From the NCBI GenBank assembly GCA_016195405.1, contig JACPZP010000099.1, forward strand, positions 1 to 58,050: a DNA stretch of 58,050 nt, in the 5' to 3' direction. Shown here one piece after another: positions 52,564 to 58,050 of this stretch. The notes under the pieces were generated by a model. That model searched no databases, was not told the DNA's origin, and saw only the letters and a list, made by a program, of their open reading frames with translations. Position numbers and translations under genes: made by a program. Position 1 is the stretch's first letter. Each line of letters begins with the position of its first letter. The DNA is from Planctomycetota bacterium. Its GTDB lineage: Bacteria; Planctomycetota; Planctomycetia; Gemmatales; Gemmataceae.

Positions 52564-55059
52564 TCAGTCTAGAAACACAAACTCGTTCAGATTCAACGCC
52601 AACAAGCAAAATCTTCGTAACGCCTCGTCTGCTGACAAGCTATGCCGTTCCTGCATGTCGCTCAGGAATCGGACGCCGCGGTCGATCTCGGCTTGCGTCG
52701 GAGTTCGTTGCGTCGTGCGGCGTAGGGTCAGCTTCACCTGATCGGCGGGCGTCGTCGCGCCCTTGCGCACATGATCCGCGAATATCTTCGCCTGCTCGTT
52801 TAGAAACTCGCTATTGAGCAATCCGAGAGCTTGCGTCGGCTGGGTGGTCGTAAAGCGGACCGGACAAGGCGCGTCGGTGTCGGGAACGTCGAAGTTCACC
52901 AAAAACGGCACTGCCAGCGAACGCTTGATGTGCACGTAGACGCTGCGCCGGGCGCGTTCTTCCGGAGTCGACGCTCCCCAGCCGTTGCCCGGCACCGATT
53001 GGCCCGCAAGCACCTCTTTGGGGATCACGGGAAAAACGCTCGGTCCGCCAACGGCTTTGAGATTCAGATTGCCTGACGCCGCCAAGATGGAATCGCGGAT
53101 TTCCTCGGCCGAGAGCCGGCGCATGTTGAAACGCCAGAAGTGATCATTTTCCGGGTCTTTGGCGAGGGCGGCGTCATCGGCCCTAGCGGACATCTGATAC
53201 GTGTTCGAGAGCATAATGAGCCGGTGAAGATCGCGCAGCTTCATGCCGCCGGCGATGAATTCGGATGTCAGCCAATCGAGCAATTCCGGGTGCGTCGGCG
53301 GATTGCCCATGTAACCGAAGTTGCTGGACGAGCGGACGATGCCGCGGCCGAAGTGCCACTGCCAGATGCGATTGACCCAGACGCGATAGCTGAGAGAGTT
53401 ATTCGAGTCGGCGATCCAATCGGCCAAGACGCGGCGCCGACCGGCACTATGCGGGAACGGACTCTCCTTTGGCACATTCGCCTTCGCATCGGTCAGCACC
53501 GTGGGAAAGCCGGGCTCAACTTTGTCGCCCTTCGCTTGAGGATTGCCGCGCGCGAGCACAAATGTCTCTTTCGCGACGTTGCCGAATTCTCCAACGCAAA
53601 GTGCCCGGTTCATGGCGGACGGTTGTTCGCGCCTTATCTTCTCGCGCTGTTTTTGCAGGGCCTCGTATTTCGCAAACTCATCCGCATCGATGAGTTTGCC
53701 TACGTTTTTCTTGAGGATGAGCGGCCGGTTCTGGTCGAAATTGAAATCATCCCGTTCGCCGCCGGCCAGCTTTGGTTTGACGGCGTCTTCAATTTCGGCG
53801 ATCTGCTTCTCCGTTTCGCTCAGACGCTTCTTGATGGCGGCGATTTCGCTTTGGAGCTTCTTGATCTCTTCGGGCGAGCCGATGGGCCTTAGATCACCCT
53901 TGTCGCCATAGCGGCGAATGTTATGGAAGAAGGCGAGGAAGCGATAGTAATCCTTCTGCGGGAACGGATCGATCTTGTGGTCGTGGCAACGGGCACAGCC
54001 GACGGTCAGGCCGAGAAACGCCTGGCCCGTCGTGTTCGCGATGTCTTCGAGATCGTCGTAGAAGGCCAGCAGCTTGTCGGGCGCCTCGTCATCCCAGATG
54101 CCGAGCCGGTAATAGCCGGTGGCGATGAGCGTGTCGGGCGTGATTTGGTCGAGTTCGTCGCCGGCGATCTGCTCCCGGATGAATTGGTTGTAAGTTTTGT
54201 CCTCGTTGAAGGCGCGGATCACATAATCGCGGTAGCGCCAGATAAACGGCTTGGCGCTGTCGCGCTCGAAGCTGTTGGTCTCGGCATAACGGACCACATC
54301 GAGCCAATGCCTGGCCCAATGCTCGCCGTAATGAGGAGAGGCGAGGAGGCGATCGAGCAGACGCCCATAAGCGTCGGGCCGGTCGTCCTTCATGAATGCG
54401 TCGACTTCCTCGGGCGTCGGCGGCAAACCGATCAGGTCGTAATAAACGCGGCGAAGTAGGGCGCCCCGGTCAGCGGGCGGCGCGGGCTTGAGGCCGGCAG
54501 CTTCGAGCTTCGCGAGGATAAATGCGTCGATGGGGTTCTTGACCCAAGCGGTGTCCTTCACTTCGGGTTTGGGTGAGCGCGAAACGGGGCGGAATGCCCA
54601 GAAATTCTTGGCGGCATCATCGACTACCGGAACGCCGTGCGTCGCCTTGACCTTGCTGGACGACCACGGAACGCCCATCTTCACCCACTTGGTGAGGATG
54701 TCGATCTGCGATTGCGACAACTTGCCCTTGGGCGGCATCTCGAGATCGCGATAGTTGATGGCGTCCAGGATGAGAGATTTATCGGGCGTTTTCAGCGACA
54801 CCGCGGGGCCGCTCGCTCCACCCTTGAGAACGTCGTCGCGGCTGGTGAGGCGCAGCTTCCCCTTGATCTTGCTTTCGGCGCCGTGGCAGCGGAAGCAATT
54901 CGCCTGGAGGATCGGTTTCACTTCTTTCTCGAAGAACTTTTCCTTCTCCGGATCGTGGCTCGTTTTCGGAGTGGCGCCGCCGGCGTGAATCTCAACAAGC
55001 GCGAAGCCTGCGCCCAACAGCGCGAAAAGCAGGCCCACAAATAGAAGTTGCCGTTTCAT
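52564..55059 (-). CDS. PSD1-type cytochrome c with DUF1549 and DUF1553 domains
   Basis: An 831-residue exported protein; signal peptide QLLFVGLLFALLGAGFALVE. PSD1 cytochrome with NCFRCHGAE near residue 57; DUF1549 with AWVKNPIDAFILAKLEAAGL and CARCHDHKIDPF; a coiled region (IKKLQSEIAAIKKRLSETEK); and DUF1553 with WIADSNNSLSYRVWVNRIWQ. Similar to the copy at 29359 but clearly diverged. Upstream partner of the DUF1501 gene. Confidence 0.93.
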   Translation of the reverse strand: MKRQLLFVGLLFALLGAGFALVEIHAGGATPKTSHDPEKEKFFEKEVKPILQANCFRCHGAESKIKGKLRLTSRDDVLKGGASGPAVSLKTPDKSLILDAINYRDLEMPPKGKLSQSQIDILTKWVKMGVPWSSSKVKATHGVPVVDDAAKNFWAFRPVSRSPKPEVKDTAWVKNPIDAFILAKLEAAGLKPAPPADRGALLRRVYYDLIGLPPTPEEVDAFMKDDRPDAYGRLLDRLLASPHYGEHWARHWLDVVRYAETNSFERDSAKPFIWRYRDYVIRAFNEDKTYNQFIREQIAGDELDQITPDTLIATGYYRLGIWDDEAPDKLLAFYDDLEDIANTTGQAFLGLTVGCARCHDHKIDPFPQKDYYRFLAFFHNIRRYGDKGDLRPIGSPEEIKKLQSEIAAIKKRLSETEKQIAEIEDAVKPKLAGGERDDFNFDQNRPLILKKNVGKLIDADEFAKYEALQKQREKIRREQPSAMNRALCVGEFGNVAKETFVLARGNPQAKGDKVEPGFPTVLTDAKANVPKESPFPHSAGRRRVLADWIADSNNSLSYRVWVNRIWQWHFGRGIVRSSSNFGYMGNPPTHPELLDWLTSEFIAGGMKLRDLHRLIMLSNTYQMSARADDAALAKDPENDHFWRFNMRRLSAEEIRDSILAASGNLNLKAVGGPSVFPVIPKEVLAGQSVPGNGWGASTPEERARRSVYVHIKRSLAVPFLVNFDVPDTDAPCPVRFTTTQPTQALGLLNSEFLNEQAKIFADHVRKGATTPADQVKLTLRRTTQRTPTQAEIDRGVRFLSDMQERHSLSADEALRRFCLLALNLNEFVFLD

Positions 55060-55134
55060 GGTTTAACCCCCAGGATTCGCTTTCGCTCATCCTGGGGCTT
55101 GGGGACGATCCTGGGGCTTGTGGTTTGTTGGAGG

Positions 55135-56268
55135 TTATTTTACCACGGAGAAGGCGAAGATGCAGGTGTGGCGGTAGGTTTCGCCCGGGCGAAGCACGGG
55201 AGAGGGAAAGGCGGGCTCATTGACGGCGTTGGGAAAGTTCTGCGTTTCAAGGCAGACGGCGCTGCGCTGATTGTAAGTCTTGCCGTCCTTGCCTTTTTGG
55301 CCCTTGAGGTAGTTGCCGGTGTAGATCTGAATGCCGGGCTGATCCGTATACACGGTTAGTAGTCGCCGCGACCCTGGGTCGCCGAGCTTTGCCGCCAGGA
55401 CGACTTTGCCTTTCTGGTGATCCTTAATCACGAAGTTGTGATCCAGCCCGATGGCCGACGTCTTGATAAGCGTTTCGACATTCTGGCGCATCGGATGCGG
55501 TTCGGTGAAGTCGAGAGGGGTTCCTTTTACATCGGCGATCTTGCCTGTCGGGATCAGCGTGTCATCGGTCGGCGTGTACTTGTCAGCACTGACAAACAGT
55601 TTGTGATCCAGCACCGAGTCCGAGCCGGCGCCGGCGAGATTGAAATAACTGTGGTTGGTGAGGTTGATCGGCGTCGCCTTGTCGGTCGTGGCCATGTACT
55701 CGATTTTCAGCTCGTTGTCGTCGGTAAGCGTATAGAGAACTTGAAAGGCGACGTTGCCGGGATAGCCTTCCTCGCCGTCGACACTCGTGTACGCAAATCG
55801 GATTGAGCAAGCGGGATCTTCCTTTCTCCGCTCGGGCAGCCAAATCACCTTGTCCAGGCTTTTCTTGACGCCGCCGTGCAGGTGATTGGGATCGTTGTTG
55901 ATCGCGAGCTTGTATTCCTTGCCGTCGAGGGTGAACTTTCCCTTGGCGATTCGATTGGCGACCCGGCCCGTGACGCAGCCGAAGTATTGATTGGCGTCGG
56001 ACTCATAGCCGGCGGCGTTATCGAAGCCCAAGACGACGTTGGCCAGCTTGCCGTCTTTGTCGGGCACTTGGAGTTCGGCGAGGGCGGCGCCGCGCGTAAT
56101 GAACTTGGCGACCATGCCGTTCTTGTTGGTGAGCGTAACCATCTCGACCTTCTCTCCGCCGGAAGTCTTGCCGAACGCGGCCGGTCCGGAGAACTTGCCG
56201 CCGCCGCTGGCATTCGCGGCGAAAGAGCACAGGGCCAATGAAGCGAACCAAAGGACGCGCATCATCAT
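55135..56268 (-). CDS. Secreted aldose 1-epimerase
   Basis: A 377-residue protein. Start among ATG 56268, 56265 and 56262; a frame 54 codons longer passes through a type C palindrome and is not used. Signal peptide (VLWFASLALCSFAANAS). Mutarotase motifs: NDPNHLHGG (His), NLTNHSYFNLAG (catalytic His), DHNFVIKD and CLETQNFPNAVN (catalytic Glu). It converts alpha and beta anomers of aldoses, here apparently outside the cytoplasm. Not part of a galactose operon; neighbours are PSD1 and a ferredoxin. Confidence 0.92.
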   Translation of the reverse strand: MMMRVLWFASLALCSFAANASGGGKFSGPAAFGKTSGGEKVEMVTLTNKNGMVAKFITRGAALAELQVPDKDGKLANVVLGFDNAAGYESDANQYFGCVTGRVANRIAKGKFTLDGKEYKLAINNDPNHLHGGVKKSLDKVIWLPERRKEDPACSIRFAYTSVDGEEGYPGNVAFQVLYTLTDDNELKIEYMATTDKATPINLTNHSYFNLAGAGSDSVLDHKLFVSADKYTPTDDTLIPTGKIADVKGTPLDFTEPHPMRQNVETLIKTSAIGLDHNFVIKDHQKGKVVLAAKLGDPGSRRLLTVYTDQPGIQIYTGNYLKGQKGKDGKTYNQRSAVCLETQNFPNAVNEPAFPSPVLRPGETYRHTCIFAFSVVK

Positions 56269-56292
56269 AACGGCTCGGATTAATCGTCCAAG

Positions 56293-56320
56293 CCCGCACG
56301 CGAGTCTTCGAGCGTGCGGG
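56293..56320. repeat. Palindromic hairpin repeat, type C
   Basis: Identical 28-base hairpin to 31970-31997, between the ferredoxin and epimerase genes. Confidence 0.85.
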
Positions 56321-56330
56321 GTTCCGCGGG

Positions 56331-56696
56331 TCATTTGTTCGGATACGGCTTTTGCCAGAAGTTCTCGCCGCTGAGGTTCATCTCGGGCTGCGTTTCGATG
56401 GTGACGTCGCCCATGACCTTGCACTGGCACGACAGCCGCATTTCGTCCTCAAAGCCGACGTTCAACAGCCTCAAGGCGAACGTACCTTTCTCAAAAATGG
56501 TCTTTGGACTGAGATTTTCTCCGCCTTTCTTTACCAAAACCTTGCAAGTGCCGCACAGGGCATGCCCAAAGCAGTTGAGGTAGCGGGCCATCCCGGGATA
56601 GACCTCGATGGCGCGCTTGCGGCACTCATCGCGCAGATTAGCGCCGACGGGGACCTCGTATTCGGTTTTTTCTTTGACGAGTGTGACCTTCGGCAT
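56331..56696 (-). CDS. 2Fe-2S ferredoxin
   Basis: A 121-residue protein, starting at ATG 56696 with AGGGAA upstream. Cluster ligands are NCFGHALCGTCKV (Cx5CxxC) and LSCQC, the arrangement of the adrenodoxin-like or plant-like family. The opening VTLVKEKTEYEVPVGANLRDE is typical of the beta-grasp fold. An electron carrier in the cytoplasm; its partner is not in the window, though two exported cytochromes are close by. Confidence 0.88.
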   Translation of the reverse strand: MPKVTLVKEKTEYEVPVGANLRDECRKRAIEVYPGMARYLNCFGHALCGTCKVLVKKGGENLSPKTIFEKGTFALRLLNVGFEDEMRLSCQCKVMGDVTIETQPEMNLSGENFWQKPYPNK

Positions 56697-56771
56697 GAAT
56701 GCAATTCCCTGCAATGATGCGCGGGGGCGATTTTCGGATGATTGTACGAATCGCCCGAAGTCGGTCCACCC

Positions 56772-56831
56772 GTTTAGTGCTGAGCCGAAGGCGACCGCGG
56801 CCAGGGGGTCGCTTGCGGCTCCCCGCTCAAC
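56772..56831. repeat. Palindromic repeat, type B (diverged copy)
   Basis: GTTTAGTGCTGAGCCGAAGG ... CTTGCGGCTCCCCGCTCAAC. Abuts the stop of the glycosylase gene. Arms are imperfect compared with 52505-52561. Confidence 0.78.
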
Positions 56832-57672
56832 TATTCCAATTCTTCAAGCGAGCGAGGCCAATCGTCTTTGAGGAGGCGCGAAAGGGAGCGATCCGCCAGA
56901 ACCTTTCCGCCGGTTTGGCAGCGCGGGCAATAGTTGGTTTCATTGTCGGCATAGACGATGCGCTGCACAGGCGCTTGGCACACAGGGCACGGTTTGCCAA
57001 AGCGGCCGTGCACCGCCATGTCGGGCCGGAACGCGGTCACCTTCACGGGGAAGCCGTCGCCGACGTCGGTTCGCAAGCGCTGCGTCCAATCGTGCAAGGT
57101 TCCGCGCGCGCTGTCGAACAATCGGGTGATTTCATCCGGCGTCATCCGCTGTGTCCGCGTCAATGGCGAAAGGCGTGCGCGGTGCAGGATCTCGTCCGAG
57201 TATGCGTTGCCGATGCCGCTGAACAAGCGCGGATCGGTGAGGGCCCGCTTGAGCGTATGGTTTTGGCGCCGTAAAGCGGAAGCGAATTCCTGCGCCGAGG
57301 CCGTCGCGACTTCAAGGCCGCCCCGGTCGAAGGCGCCGAGTCCAGCTTCTCCTTCAATGAGATGCAGAGAGGCGCGTCGCTTGGTGCCTGCCTCGGTCAG
57401 GGCCAGCGTTCCCGTGTCGAAGCTGAAGAGGGCAAGCGCGCTCTTCCCGGGCGGTTTCCCTCCGGGGGCAGTCCACTGGAATCGACCCGCGATCATCAGA
57501 TGGATGACGATGAAGAGTTCGCCTTCAAGCTCGAAGACGATGCGCTTCCCGATGCGGCGAAGCCCCGCGACGGTGCGGCCCTCCGACGCGGCGAGTGGCG
57601 GGGCGACACTGCGGAGCAGGAATGGACTGTTGATCCTAGTCCGTTCAAGCCGGGCCTCGAGCTGTGCCTGGA
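56831..57672 (-). CDS. Fpg/Nei-type DNA glycosylase lacking its start and catalytic N-terminus
   Basis: The frame encodes recognisable Fpg/Nei sequence: [22 protein letters not shown] start, here [18 protein letters not shown], then [30 protein letters not shown], the H2TH region [20 protein letters not shown], and a zinc finger CPVCQAP ... YCPRCQTGG. Upstream of Gln-Leu-Gln the frame becomes unrelated (RSASSTTS) and stops at 57725-57727. No ATG, GTG or TTG occurs between 57724 and ATG 57496. The family's essential Met-Pro-Glu start is therefore missing. Internal initiation at 57496 would omit the whole first beta domain. The break coincides with the start of the DAHP synthase gene on the other strand. 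Confidence 0.8.
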
Positions 57673-57678
57673 GCTGCG

Positions 57679-58050
57679 ATGTCGTCGATGAAGCCGATCG
57701 TTCCCGAAACCAGCAATCTGCATGTCACCCGGTTCGAGCCGCTCGAGGCGCCCCGTGCGCTGCTGGCGGAGCTCCCGATCACCAGGCGGGTGGCCTCGAC
57801 CGTGCTCGATGGCCGAGTGGCGCTGCGCCGGATTCTCGCCGGCGAGGATCGCCGGCTGCTCGTCGTCGTGGGACCCTGCTCGATTCACGATCCGGCGGCG
57901 GCCCTCGAATATGCGGGACGGCTCGCCCATCTCCGGGAGGCGGTGGCGGGAACGCTTTGCGTGGTAATGCGGGTCTATTTCGAGAAGCCGAGGACCACGA
58001 TCGGATGGAAGGGTCTCATCAACGACCCGCATCTCGACGGCACGCGCGAC
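57679..58050 (+). CDS. DAHP synthase, class I (partial, runs off right edge)
   Basis: The visible 124 residues ([20 protein letters not shown] ...) include the signature [15 protein letters not shown] and [20 protein letters not shown], then DPHLDGTRD. These identify 3-deoxy-7-phosphoheptulonate synthase, the first step of aromatic amino-acid synthesis, with phosphoenolpyruvate and erythrose 4-phosphate as substrates. GGAG lies just before ATG 57679. The segment is more GC-rich with strong G/C third positions, unlike the genes to its left, and reads like a proteobacterial AroG/AroF relative. Confidence 0.9.
   Translation, partial: MSSMKPIVPETSNLHVTRFEPLEAPRALLAELPITRRVASTVLDGRVALRRILAGEDRRLLVVVGPCSIHDPAAALEYAGRLAHLREAVAGTLCVVMRVYFEKPRTTIGWKGLINDPHLDGTRD

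Noticed and set aside
57496..58032. 178-codon minus-strand frame at the right end
   Set aside because: Ser/Arg-rich peptide out of frame with the glycosylase and antisense to DAHP synthase.

Overview
The window looks like a chromosomal segment of a planctomycete, probably from the Gemmata-like branch. Evidence seen in the sequence: two planctomycete-type cytochrome c (PSD1/DUF1549/DUF1553) plus DUF1501 gene sets, a membrane Ser/Thr kinase fused to WD40 repeats, several very large secreted repeat proteins, and GC-rich palindromic repeats scattered at gene boundaries. No rRNA, tRNA, CRISPR array or insertion sequence was recognised.

Layout. 1-5 kb: a GMC flavoprotein oxidoreductase fused in frame to a patatin-like lipase (cut by the left edge), downstream of a large di-haem c-type cytochrome lipoprotein. 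5.3-8.8 kb: kinase-WD40 protein. 9.2-12 kb: HExxH-type secreted protein and a TonB-like membrane protein. 12.1-12.3 kb: a consensus sigma-54 promoter followed within about 20 nt by a strong hairpin terminator, a candidate small RNA or leader, upstream of a YXWGXW-repeat protein (12.4-14.2 kb). 14-26 kb: a run of minus-strand exported proteins (PQQ-like propeller, FG-GAP/ASPIC protein, 1268-residue TPR protein, WD40 protein). 25.9-27 kb: two adjacent frameshifted small genes, one HEPN-like. 27-32 kb: a PSD1/DUF1501 pair separated by two tandem retropepsin-like protease genes, one with an altered catalytic motif. 32-33.6 kb: a GH13 glycosidase. 33.9-36 kb: a two-gene operon predicted to turn arginine into ornithine and then proline, a split version of the cyanobacterial AgrE/ArgZ protein. 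36-39 kb: alpha/beta hydrolase, an AT-richer orphan Imm6-like immunity gene, and an SMP-30 lactonase-like protein. 39.4-47.8 kb: a Gld-type ABC exporter (ATPase, permease, GldG-like protein) with a 1343-residue protein of nine DUF4340-like units. 48-49.4 kb: two toxin-antitoxin-like pairs, followed by two small lineage-specific genes. 51-56.7 kb: the second DUF1501/PSD1 set, a secreted aldose 1-epimerase and a 2Fe-2S ferredoxin.

Right end. An Fpg/Nei-type glycosylase gene on the minus strand loses its start codon and catalytic N-terminus at about 57.67 kb. There it runs head-on into a plus-strand DAHP synthase gene of different, more GC-rich texture. The last ~380 bases may be a chimeric join or a recent rearrangement.

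Most genes encode exported or membrane proteins with little known biology. The strongest candidates for something undescribed are the GMC-patatin-cytochrome set, the sigma-54/terminator element at 12.2 kb, and the families of boundary palindromes. All functional calls come from reading motifs by eye; no database search was run.
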